From positions 124,001 to 188,000 of the forward strand of contig JAPTYO010000021.1 of assembly GCA_036873135.1 (NCBI GenBank): a stretch of DNA of 64,000 bases, read 5' to 3'. Positions 34,234 to 44,460 of the stretch are shown here, piece after piece. The first letter of the stretch is position 1. Every line of letters begins with the position of its first letter. The DNA comes from Clarkia xantiana subsp. parviflora. Taxonomy: Eukaryota > Streptophyta > Magnoliopsida > Myrtales > Onagraceae. The position numbers were made by a program, and so were the translations under genes. The notes beneath the pieces are model-generated. The model saw only the letters and a list, made by a program, of their open reading frames with translations. It did not search any database and had not been told where the DNA came from.

Positions 34234-34931
34234 TGTTGGATCACGGTGGAACTCCGGCACGGATCTTGACGGCAATCCTAGCTCCTTCGCTCCACGCAAT
34301 CCTGCAAGAGGGGATAGACCGGGCGGTGACCCAGAATCCCTCTCCGATGCTTAAATGAGTACCTCGTCTGACTGGCAAGCAACAGATATCAAAAGTATTG
34401 AATTTCAACGTCAGTGATCTGAGGTGACCTCCTGCCCTTTTATAGGCAAAGAGGTGCCTCAGGTACCTGGCGAACCGTTAGGGGTGGTTAGCCCGTATGC
34501 CGCTTATCTCGTACACGATCTCGCGTATCTTAGCCACGCCCCGCGTATCTCGGCCACGATCCGTGTATCTTAACCACGTTCCGTATATCTCGGCCACGCC
34601 CCGCATATCTTGGCTTTATCCTCTGGTAACGAGTCCCGACTCCCGTCGGGGACTCTAGAGTTATCTCGTTGTGTCACCGCTCGGGGCCCCTCGTCATTGT
34701 GACAGGGCCAATCATTCTCAGGGATTCATCATCGGGGCCTACTTAAAGGCTTCTCGTCGGGAGCTTTTAGCTCCACTGTCGGGACCGACTCTGTCGGGAC
34801 CCTGCTTCGTCGGGACTCCCTTCATCGGGACCCTTCTCCTAGGTCATCTTGACCCTTACTCTGGGCCTGGTGGGCCTGTTTGCCGTTTCCTCGCCGTTTA
34901 AAGGGCCTGACGGCTATAGTTGGACCCATCA
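34234..34931 (-). repeat. 3' LTR of element F
   Basis: 698 bp, plus-strand TGTTGGATCACGG...GACCCATCA, followed by the reversed polypurine tract TTTGCCCCCAA at 34932. Confidence 0.94.
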
Positions 34932-35306
34932 TTTGCCCCCAAGACATGAGGGACTTTTAGTTCGTCGTGTCTTCCAACTCCCGATTTTTCCAATACTAGA
35001 GTCGGGGATCTACTCCTTGGTTCAGTTATCAGTCTTCTCCTCTACGTTTCCTCAGGGTTTTATGGATAACTGCTATATCCCAAGGGTCTCTTCGGTTTTC
35101 TAGTGCATTAAATGCAGCAGATGATGGAGTGACGTTTTCGACCCACGTGCCTGATTTTTCGCGCCTGTCCTTTTCTGAAAAGTGCTTTTCAGGCCGTTTC
35201 ATCATTACGCCCGTTGTCCTTCTGCACGTTTCATCTCGACGGTCCAGATTAAGACCTTTCGAATTTGACGACTCGGATCGAAGTGTCCTTTCAACTGTCT
35301 TCTTCG

Positions 35307-35315
35307 ACTATAAAA
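35307..35315 (+). promoter_or_regulatory. TATA box of the antisense gene of element F
   Basis: CTATAAAAC followed by CCTAGCC, the same as upstream of the antisense gene of A. The downstream start exon has been deleted here. Confidence 0.55.
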
Positions 35316-35464
35316 CCCTAGCCACAGTCACAATTTAACTTTTACCGTCTTCGAATTCTCAAAAGCTCTCTGCGATTCTTCTGCAATTCCCAGCTCTGTG
35401 CTTTCGAAGATCCTTGGAATCTTCTCCGATCATCTTTCCGGCGACACAACGAGATAAAAGGAGG

Positions 35465-36941
35465 GCCGAATTGCTGATGTCAAGAGGATCCTTCGAGGTG
35501 AAACTCCCCGGGTCTTGAAGGCAGGCTACTATCACTTCCGCGGGAAGGATCAATACGTCTCCCGACGTATAGTTTGGTGTAAGAATCCCGATGAACTTCC
35601 TGACTACCTATCTGAAGCTCTTCATCCTCCAGGTGCAGGTCGCTCGGGAGCTTCCTCGGGTACTGCAGCTTCTACAGATGCACCGCCTTCAGCGGGGGTG
35701 CCTCCCTCAGCTGGAGAGAAGGCACCATCTGGTGAACAGTTTCGCCAGGTGGAGACCCTGGACTCCTCCGAGGAGACCGGCGGGGTTGATCCCCCTCAGC
35801 AGCGTCGGAAGGCGGGGCAATCCCCCTTGAAACCAACCCCTCAGGGGCCGCTTCCCTCGTCTTCTCCACAGCAGCGGGAGCTCTCTCCCATCCATGACTT
35901 TTCTCCCTCTCCTGTCCGGGTTGAGACGGAGATGTGCCCTTCTCTTCCCCGTCCCATCTCTCCCATGGCTCTCGACAGGGACTTCTATAGGCCCTTCAAC
36001 CCTTCGCAGGCCGATGCCCCCTGGGCTCCGATTCAGACGCTTCAGGGAGTCCCGCTCACACAAGGGGAACAGGACCAAGAGCTGGCCCTGCATCTTCTGG
36101 CGGGTTCCATCCTGCCTTCTATGCGACATCCGATTCACTTCAATCGGACGCATATGGAGCGGGACGTCAGGGATATGGCTGTGCGCCGCATCGAGGTGAA
36201 ACTTCACTTTTTCCTTATTGATCAATAAATCGAGTCTTTTGTCCTAACACTTTTTCCTTTTGACTGCAGGAGCTCGGGGATTACAACCGCCTCATCGGGT
36301 ATGTCATTGCCTATGATGAGGCCCGGGAGCGGGACCGAGGAGTTCGCGAGTAGCTTAAGGCGGATCTCAAGGCCTCCCAGTCTTCGCGGGGGAAGCTGGC
36401 CAAGGAGCTGGCTTTCCTCAATGAGAAGATTCGGGGCCTTCAGCAGCAGATCGCGGACTTCGAGGGGCTCTTGAGGTAGGAGCGGCAGGAACGGGGGGCA
36501 GTCGTGGATCGGCTGACCCAGGAGAAGAAGGCCGCCGAGGACCAGCTGGTCCTCGAAAAGAAGGCTCTGGAGGAGCTGATCGCGGGGTTCCCGGCACGGC
36601 TGGCCGAAGCGGAGGCCAAGGGTCGGGAGGACTATCGGAAGTCGGAGAGCTTCCAAGCTGACGCCCTGAAGTTCTTCAGCGCGGAGGTGGAGAACACTCT
36701 CTTCAACGCCGTTGAGGAGCTCCACCTGGAGTACGGGAACGCCATCAATTTTGACAAGTCTCCTTCCCTCGCTCCCTTTGCGAAGAAGTACTTCGCTCTT
36801 TCCGAGGAGAGTGATGGGGGGAGTACTCCGGTAGTTGTCGAGGATGCCTCTGAGCTTCCAAGTGCAGACGCCCCGATAGCCAATCCTCCCGAGGCCAATC
36901 CTGCGGACCCCTCTGCTGTTGCTGACAAGGACCAAGCTTGA
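35465..36941 (+). pseudogene. Antisense gene of element F (5' exons deleted)
   Basis: A deletion near 35445-35465 joins the 5' leader to RIADVKRILRG of a middle exon. The frame then encodes KAGYYHFRGKDQYVSRRIVW, a Pro/Ser linker, WAPIQTLQGVPLTQGEQDQE and HLLAGSILPSM, up to a GTGAAA donor at 36196. The intron ends at CTGCAG 36269; the last exon has ELGDYNRLIGYVIAYDEA, a coiled coil and an acidic tail ending DKDQA. TAG at 36351-36353 and 36477-36479 stand where the A copy reads CAG (Gln). It is antisense to gag-pol of F. Confidence 0.83.
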
Positions 36942-37124
36942 ATGCTTTTATCTTTTTAAAGTCCTTGTATCCTCTTCTTTTGCGTTGTTGTCGGGCCTTC
37001 GAGCCCTTTATCAATATTAGACTCTTTTAGTTCCGATCTTTTGTTGCACTTCTCCGAGTGACTTTACTATACGCGCTTAGGTCGAAACCTCGACACTTAA
37101 GACATTCTTGTACGTCCTTCCCGA

Positions 37125-37366
37125 CGATTAATAACTTGCACCACTTAAGGCGAATTAACATCGAATGCATCACTTAAGACGACTTTAATAGTTACTTAGG
37201 ATAGACCTAAAGATCACGCACCACTTAAGGCGACTTAATATTGTGCACCCTTGAAGGCGACTTTCGGATACTTAGAATAAACCTAAGTATTGTGCACCAC
37301 TTAAGGCGTCTTTTCTCGAGCATCACTTAAGACAACTTTATATTACTTAGAGTAAATCTAAGAATC
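37125..37366. repeat. Degenerate minisatellite of element F
   Basis: Diverged CACCACTTAAGGCGACTT units mixed with ACTTAGAATAAACCTAAG spacers, as in element A. Confidence 0.8.
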
Positions 37367-37936
37367 GTGCACCACTAAAGGCGACTTTCATCGTGCACCA
37401 CTGAAGGCGACTTTCGTCGTGCACCACTGAAGGCGACTTTCATCGTGCACCACTGAAGGCGACTTTCATCGTGCACCACTGAAGGCGACTTTCGTCGTGC
37501 ACCACTGAAGGCGACTTTCGTCGTGCACCACTGAAGGCGACTTTCATCGTGCACCACTGAAGGCGACTTTCGTCGTGCACCACTGAAGGCGACTTTCATC
37601 GTGCACCACTGAAGGCGACTTTCGTCGTGCACCACTGAAGGCGACTTTCGTCGTGCACCACTGAAGGCGACTTTCGTCGTGCACCACTGAAGGCGACTTT
37701 CGTCGTGCACCACTGAAGGCGACTTTCGTCGTGCACCACTGAAGGCGACTTTCGTCGTGCACCACTGAAGGCGACTTTCGTCGTGCACCACTGAAGGCGA
37801 CTTTCGTCGTGCACCACTGAAGGCGACTTTCTTCGTGCACCACTGAAGGCGACTTTCATCGTGCACCACTGAAGGCGACTTTCGTCGTGCACCACTGAAG
37901 GCGACTTTCATCGTGCACCACTGAGGGCGACTTTCA
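37367..37936. repeat. Homogeneous 26-bp tandem array of element F
   Basis: About 22 almost identical copies of GTGCACCACTGAAGGCGACT plus TTCGTC or TTCATC. The units differ mainly at one G/A position. It is far more homogeneous than the same array in A, C or the left part of F, which points to recent amplification. All three minus frames are open through it. Confidence 0.95.
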
Positions 37937-39974
37937 TCAAGCATGGTGTTTCTTCAAGTGTTCGCCACTGAGAATGCTTTATCGCCCTGCCATCGAGGTC
38001 TTCCAGATACTTCTTCTCCTGAGAGCCGTTAAACGGTGGGCCATTGTCACTGGTCACCACCTTAGGAATCCCATATTTGGACACGATGTGGGTTTGGAGG
38101 AACTTGACGATCTGATTCCCCGTTATTCTGGCTAATGCCTTCGCCTCTATCCATTTTGAAAAATAACCGATAACTACCAGTAAATACTTACATTGTCCTT
38201 GTGCTTGTGGAAGAGGTCCCACCAAGTCGATGCCCCACTGCGCGAAGGGCCCAGCGCTCTTGATGGATGTCAGGTTGGCAGCTGGGGCCACAATACTCGG
38301 GGCGTACTTCTGGCACGCGTCGCATGATCGGACCAACGCCGTTGCTTCTTTGCTCATCGTGGGCCAGTAATAGCCCAAGTTCAACATACGAGAAGCCTTT
38401 TCCAGGAAGTGCATCTTCCGATGGTTTATCGGAGACTGCATTTCCTTGATTGCCCTCAGTTTCTCTGGGTTTACTTCAATTCCTCTTTGGTTCATCCTGG
38501 AGCCCAAACACTTCCCTGAATGGACTTTAAAGGCGTACTTTGTCGGGTTCAAGCGAACTTGACGGAGCTTTATCCGCCCAAACGCCATGGTGAGGTTGTG
38601 CACGTGATCCTCAGTTTGTCGGGACTTCACCAGCATATCATCCACGTAGGCTTCCACGGTTTCTCCCAACATATCTTTCAGGTCTTTTATGGGGACGGAA
38701 CGTCCAAACTCTTCTCTGGGATCTGTGTCTGTCTGGAGGACAGTCATGGCCTCTCGCCTCCTCCTCCGGGTGGCATTAACATAGCATTTTCGAGAAGCCA
38801 CCTGGTCACCTTTGACCTCCCCGACTCCGTGGTCGGTCGGGAACTTCATCTTCTGGTGCACAGTCGAGGCAACTGCCATTAGTGGATTGATGGTTGTTCT
38901 CCCGATAATTGCGTTGTAGGTCCCAGCAGAATCGACCACGACAAATTCCACGTTCCTCCTTTCTGACTTCCACCCGTTACCAAATTTTACTGGTAATGTG
39001 ATTACTCCCAACGGGTAGGAAGTTGAGCCAGAGAACCCGACCATCGGGAAGTTTGCCTCCTTCAGATCTTTCTTCGTCTTCCCCATGGCTTCCAACGCGT
39101 CCATGAATAGAATGTCGGAGGAGCTTCCTCCGTCAATCAGAATTCTCTTCATCTCGAACCCGTCTACATCCAGAGTTACTACTAAGGCATCGTCGTGCGG
39201 GGTCTCCACACCTATGAGGTCTTCCGACGAGAAGGAGATCACCATCTCTTCTTTCAAGGTCCAAGATCGAGACCTCTTACCCAGTACCACCGCAGTAGGA
39301 ATCCTAGAGGCGTAAACCTCTCGAGCGGATGAGGTATCACCTCCAGCAGCAAATCCTCCATGAATCACATTGATGACTCGTCTTTCTTTGTGAACACCGG
39401 ATGACTCTGGATCAGTTCTCTTTTTCTTCGGGGACCGATCGCGGGATCGGGAGCGGGACCGCGATAGGGACCGAGAGCGGGACCTGCATCGTTTGTCTCC
39501 AACAAACTCCTTGAGCTTTCCCTTCTGAATTAGCTTTTCAATCTCCTTCTTCAGCTCTCGACAGTGATTAGTGTCATGGCCATTTGCGCGGTGAAACCGA
39601 CAATAGCGATCTGTGCGGGACCCCAGGAATTCTCCATCTTTCTTCGGGGGGTATCTGGAGATACCTTGTCGTTCCATGACTGTCAGCACTTCCGCTATGG
39701 AGCAGTTGAGAGGAATGTCGAGATCTTCCCTCTTATCCTTCCTTGGAGGACGTCTATCATTCCCCCGACCAGAGCGACCTCGGTCCCGACTATCTTCAGG
39801 TTTGCCTTTTGACTTACGATCGTCGAAAGGCTTGCTCGACTGCTTCCCTTTGTTCGATTTTGGGGGCTCCAGTTCTCCTGCGGCTATCTTTGACTCCTGG
39901 ACATCGATCTGCCGCTTCATTCTCTTCTGTAATGCTTCCATATTCCACACAGGTTTCTCAGCCACGCTGTGCAT
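37908..39974 (-). pseudogene. Deleted gag-pol of element F (one open frame across several deletions)
   Basis: The 688-codon frame holds the gag knuckle (YCRFHRANGHDTNHC), the Arg/Ser tract and the protease-like part (IDGGSSSDILF). It then jumps from the pre-RT linker (IKDLK) into the RT palm (DMLGETVEAYVDD), from the RT thumb (SPINHRK) to the pre-integrase linker (MHFLEKAS), then to RMLNLGYYWPTM and the integrase core, and from FNGSQEKKYLE to DLDGRAIKHS near the C-terminus. Thus RNase H, archaeal-type RNase H, most of RT and the last integrase part are gone, although the frame stays open. After KHS a small deletion shifts the frame into the tandem repeat. Confidence 0.9.
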
Positions 39975-40999
39975 TAGGTCGGAACCATAGGGGGCCGTCA
40001 GGTTCCGAATGAGGTACGAATTGTTTCGCCCTCCGAGATCTCCTCGTCTATCTCCACCACACTGGCCGTGTACCGCTGGTAGTAATGTGCCAATGATTCG
40101 TCGGGCCTCTGTACCACCAGGGTGAGGGACCTCACACTCTTCAGCAGACGTCGGCGACCCTGGTACTGTCGAATGAAACGGTCGTGCATGTCAGCCCAAC
40201 AGGTGATGCAGCCTGGGGGCAGACTAAAGAACCAGGTCAGGGCTCTTTCTCCCAGTGTATTAGGGAACAGGGTACACACGATGTCCTCTGTCGGGGCTCT
40301 ACCCAGACACGCCATAAGATGCTTCTGGACATGACGGACTGGATCTCCTTCTCCGTCATACTCTTTGATCTCAGGGATACCCAGCCCTGGCGGGGCGAGG
40401 GTGTCTATTAGGCGGGGAACGAAGAGATGAGTGGATCGATCCCTCAACTCTGACACCAGCGGCTTCTGTTCTCCCATACAGATGTTCACGATCTTTACCA
40501 CTTGGTCGGGAGTGATGGGGCCATTCAGGGGAATGGTCCTGTGCTGAACTGGTCCTGGCCCATCAACCACGAACCTTTCCGGCTGACCGGTCATCTTACC
40601 TCCTTCCTGGCCCTGGGGTGGGGCTTCCTGTATGTTCCGACCCTCTGTTGGTAGGGTTGCTTCTTCCAGCGGGGGCATCTCCTCCTGCCTCCTTGTAGCC
40701 TCCCTTCGGTCTAAGAGAGCCTCTACAGCCGCCAGGAACATGGGCATGGCCTCCGCCACGGCCCTTGTCAAATCTGCAGTCGGGGGGGCCTCTTGCCCCC
40801 TGTTATCCTGGTGTCGAGGGGCAACTTCTTCGGGATGCGATCCATTGTGCCCCCCTGTCTGGGAGAGTTCAGCCGGGGGATGATTCTGGTTTTCTCCTTG
40901 TTATGGTACTGAATTCAGGTTTGTTGCAGCAGGGTGACGAGAACCACCAGATTGTCCCCTTCTGTTCTTGCCAACCACCATCGAGCGAGTAGAAGGCAT
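39975..40999 (-). pseudogene. Gag N-terminal part of element F
   Basis: The expected ATG is at 40999 (MPST... as in A). A long frame from about 40771 to 39998 covers AVAEAMPMFLAAVEALLDRR, the PITPDQVVKIVNICMGEQ block, WFFSLPPG and DESLAHYYQRY. Near 40000 a frameshift (GETIRTSFGT instead of TIRTFIRNL) separates it from the downstream frame. Near 40905 the N-terminal part also carries a disruption. Confidence 0.85.
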
Positions 41000-41018
41000 A
41001 TCAGCTTTTTGTTAGTTT

Positions 41019-41035
41019 CCCACAGACGGCGCCAA
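41019..41035 (-). promoter_or_regulatory. Primer-binding site of element F
   Basis: Minus-strand TTGGCGCCGTCTGTGGG, directly inside the 5' LTR. Confidence 0.85.
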
Positions 41036-41733
41036 TGTTGGATCACGGTGGAACTCCGGCACGGATCTTGACAGCAATCCTAGCTCCTTCGCTCCACGCA
41101 ATCCTGCAAGAGGGGATAGACCGGGCGGTGACCCAGAATCCCTCTCCGATGCTTAAATGAGTACCTCGTCTGACTGGCAAGCAACATATATCAAAAGTAT
41201 TGAATTTCAACGTCAGTGATCTGAGGTGACCTCCTGCCCTTTTATAGGCAAAGAGGTGCCTCAGGTACCTGGCGAACCGTTAGGGGTGGTTAGCCCGTAT
41301 CCCGCTTATCTCGTACACGATCTCGCGTATCTTAGCCAAGCCCCGCGTATCTCGGCCACGATCCGTGTATCTTAACCACGTTCCGTATATCTCGGCCACG
41401 CCCCGCATATCTTGGCTTTATCCTCTGGTAATGAGTCCCGACTCCCGTCGGGGACTCCAGAGTTATCTCGTTGTGTCACCGCTCGGGGCCCCTCGTCATC
41501 GTGACAGGGCCAATCATTGTCAGGGATTCATTATCGGGGCCTACTTAAAGGCTTCTCGTCGGGAGCTTTTATCTCCACTGTCGGGACCGACTCTGTCGGG
41601 ACCCTGCTTCGTCGGGACTCCCTTGATCGGGACCCTTCTCCTAGGTCATCTTGACCCTTACTCTGGGCCTGGTGGGCCTGTTTGCCGTTTCCTCGCTGTT
41701 TAAAGGGCCTGACGGCTATAGTTGGACCCATCA
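41036..41733 (-). repeat. 5' LTR of element F
   Basis: 698 bp, same ends as 34234-34931, followed on the right by GTTTT. Confidence 0.94.
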
Positions 41734-41769
41734 GTTTTCATACCTCCCGATACCGTCGTCGGAGGCTTT

Positions 41770-42573
41770 TACCTTGGGTACAATTCTTGAATATGACTCT
41801 CCCAATTCTTCGGTCCATCCCTTAAGATTACTTCATACACCCTTCCGATGCTTCACAAGGACTTACCACTTAAGGTTTCTTATCCAATCGGGATTTTACC
41901 ACTTAAGGCTTCTCATCCAATCGAGACTTCACCACTGAAGGTTTCTCGTCTAATCGGGACTTCACCACTTAAGGTTTCTCGTCCAGTCGGGATTTTACCA
42001 CTTAAGGCTTCTCATCCAATCGAGACTTCACCACTCAAGGTTTCTCGTCTAATCGGGACTTCACCACTTAAGGTTTCTTGTCCCTGCCTTTCGAGGCCAT
42101 TTCCCACATCACTTAAGATGATTTTTCACACCCCCTAGGGCTTTTACCGCGCCAAATCCGACGACTTAAATCGTACCCTTTAAGAGCTTTTATCGCGCCT
42201 TTACTAGACGGCTTAATCGTACCCTTTAGGGCTTTTTGCCGCATCATATAGACGACTTACGCGTACCTGCTAAGGCTTTTTCGTACCCGTTAAGGCTTTT
42301 GGCCGCATCATATAGACGACTTACGCAGACCCTTTAGGGCTTTTTCGTACCTAGGCTTTTGGTTGCATCATAAAGACGACTTACGTGTACCCCGTAGGGC
42401 TTTTGTCCATACCCGTGCATCATATAGACGACTTATGCATACCTCGGAAGGCTTTTTGTCGCGCCATAAAGGCGACTTACTCGTACCTCGTAAGGCTTTT
42501 CTCGTACCTCGGAAGGCTTTTTGTCGCGCTATCGGACTGATAGATAACTTGCGCTATTCGCGGCGACTTAATA
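41770..42573. repeat. Tandem arrays of element E next to integrase
   Basis: From about 41863 to 42085 there are about seven units of roughly 33 bp with CACTTAAGGTTTCTCGTC and AATCGGGACTT. From about 42120 to 42560 a second, looser series has GACTTACGCGTACC and AAGGCTTTT. 41770-41862 is non-repeated. No ORF is credible. Confidence 0.8.
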
Positions 42574-43900
42574 TCAAACGTGATACTTCTTCAAGTGTTC
42601 GCCACTGAAGGAATGCTTCAACGTCTTGCCATCAAGGTCCTCTAGCTTGTATGCATTGGGTGCTGGCATCCCTACGATCTTGTAAGGTCCCTCCCATTTT
42701 GGCGATAGCTTGTTTATCCGATCTTGTTGAACGAACTCGTTCCTCCGCCAGACAAGTTCTCCCACGAAGAATTGTCGGGACCTGACACGCCGATTGTAAT
42801 ATCGGGCCGTTGCCAGACGCATTCGGGCCTGAACTTCATCAGCCTTCCATCTTTTCTCCTCGAGTAGGTCTAAGTCCAGACGTCTCATTTCCTCGTTTGT
42901 CAGAGGCTTGTAATATTTCGCGCGATGGGACGCCACCGCTATTTCCACGGGAGCGACTGCCTCCGTGCCATAGACCTGGTCAAACGTAGTTTCTCCTGTT
43001 GATTGCTTGGGTGTTGTTCTCACAGCCCACAACACGTTCTCGAGCTCATCCAGCCAATGGCCCTGCAAGGCATAGACTCTCTTCTTCAGGCCATCAATCA
43101 CGATCTTGTTGGCTGACTCTACCTGGCCATTGGTCTGAGCGTGGCGGACTGAAGCGGTCCGATGCTCAATGTTTAGTTCTTCCAGGTACTCCTTCAACTG
43201 AGCCCCATTGAACGGAGGGCCATTGTCGCTGATCAACACTCGAGGAACCCCGTACCGGGATACGATCTGAGTTTGGAGGAACTTGAGGATCTGCTGCCCC
43301 GTCGTCCTGGCCAATGCTTTAGCCTCTATCCACTTTGAGAAGTAGTCGATGGCCACGAGCAAGTACTTGCACTGACCCTTCGCTTGGGGAAGAGGTCCCA
43401 CCAAGTCAATCCCCCATTGCGCGAAGGGCCATGCACTTCTGATGGGCATCAAGTCCGCAGCGGAAGCCACGATATTTGGAGCGTACCTCTGGCATGCATC
43501 ACAGGATCGGACCATCGCGGTCGCTTCCTTGTTCATCGAGGGCCAATAGTAGCCTAAGTTCAATGCCTTCCTCACTAGAAGATCGGGCCCCTCCATGACA
43601 GGCCGCGACTCCCTCGTGTAGCTCCCTCAGGATCCGCTTCGTGTCAGGTTCTGCTACGCATTTTAAGAAAGGCTTTACGTACCCTTTTTTGTATAATTGG
43701 TTGTCCACCATCGCGTAGTTGTCCGCAATCCGACGCAGCCTGACCGCTGCCACTTTATCATCGAGGAGTGTCCCTGTAGTCAGATACGTGACCATCGGGG
43801 TCATCCACGTGGGCTTCTCTTCTTCCTCCGATCCTGTCTCAATAGCACAGATCTCCGCCGGATCAATGTTTGAGATAATCACCTTTTCTAGGAAATGCAC
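42574..43900 (-). pseudogene. Integrase of element E (frameshifted)
   Basis: The main frame (42574-43596, 340 codons) has the second half of the zinc-binding region (SCDACQRYAP), the core residues (WGIDLVGPL, LISDNGPPFNG, NGQVESANK) and KWEGPYKIV, ending KKYHV. The upstream frame (to 43900) holds MHFLEKVIISN, the linker and HEGVAACHGGARS. The frame changes near 43585 between the His and Cys parts of the zinc domain. Confidence 0.9.
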
Positions 43901-44460
43901 CCTCCGATTCTCCTCGGGATTGCCTCGATATCGAAGCTTTTGAAGCTTCCCTTCAAAGTCTGCACCTCGTGCAAATACTTCTTCATTGTTGGACTCTTGG
44001 CTTCATAGCTCCCCTGGACTTGATTCACGATCAAGCTGGCATCGCACTTTACTTTTAAATGGTCGACCCCCGTACCCTTGGCAATCTTAAGGCCTGTGAT
44101 GAGAGCCTCATACTCCGCTACGTTGTTGGTGGCTTTGAACGTCAACGCCAAGGCATATCGTAGGGGCTCGCCTCCACCGGGCGGTATCAATACGTGGCTC
44201 GCCTCCACCGGGCGGTATCAATACGTGGCTCGCCTCCACCGGGCGGTATCAATACGGGGCTTGCCCCCGATCCCTCTACACTTGAATAACCATTAGTGTA
44301 CATCTCCCAGGTGTTCTCCTCATTCGGCTGTTCTGACTGTTCTGCTATCGGGACCTCCATGGTCGGGTTCTTCGCCTTCAAAGTCGGGTTACCCCCTCTA
44401 CAGGACCCGCTTCTTCCAGATCGGGTGCTGTAGACTGCTATGAAGTCCGCCAATGCCTGG
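43888..44460 (-). pseudogene. Archaeal-type RNase H of element E with internal triplication
   Basis: ATNNVAEYEALI, VKCDASLIVNQVQG and MYTNGYSSVEGSGA are visible; the first Asp of the usual YTDGSS motif is Asn here. At about 44166-44258 a 34-bp piece containing CTCCACCGGGCGGTATCAAT occurs three times in tandem, which shifts the frame and repeats the VLIPPGGGEP part. The frame shifts again near 43910 into HFLEK. Confidence 0.85.

Larger units (their letters stand above)
34234..41733 (-). mobile_element. Element F: deletion derivative of the Tat element, complete with both LTRs
   Basis: 7,500 bp with two 698-bp LTRs, primer-binding site and GTTTT duplication. Several internal deletions removed most of RT, all of both RNase H domains, most of the integrase C-terminus and the 5' exons of the antisense gene. 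About a dozen LTR mismatches are seen by eye, similar to A. Gag with the knuckle and the protease-like part are kept. Confidence 0.94.

Noticed and set aside
37367..37936. CRISPR-like regular direct repeats
   Set aside because: There are no spacers between the units, and the context is a plant retrotransposon.
37375..37944. 189-residue repetitive ORF and its two frame shadows
   Set aside because: A 26-bp unit without stop codons is open in all three frames; this is a property of the array, not a gene.
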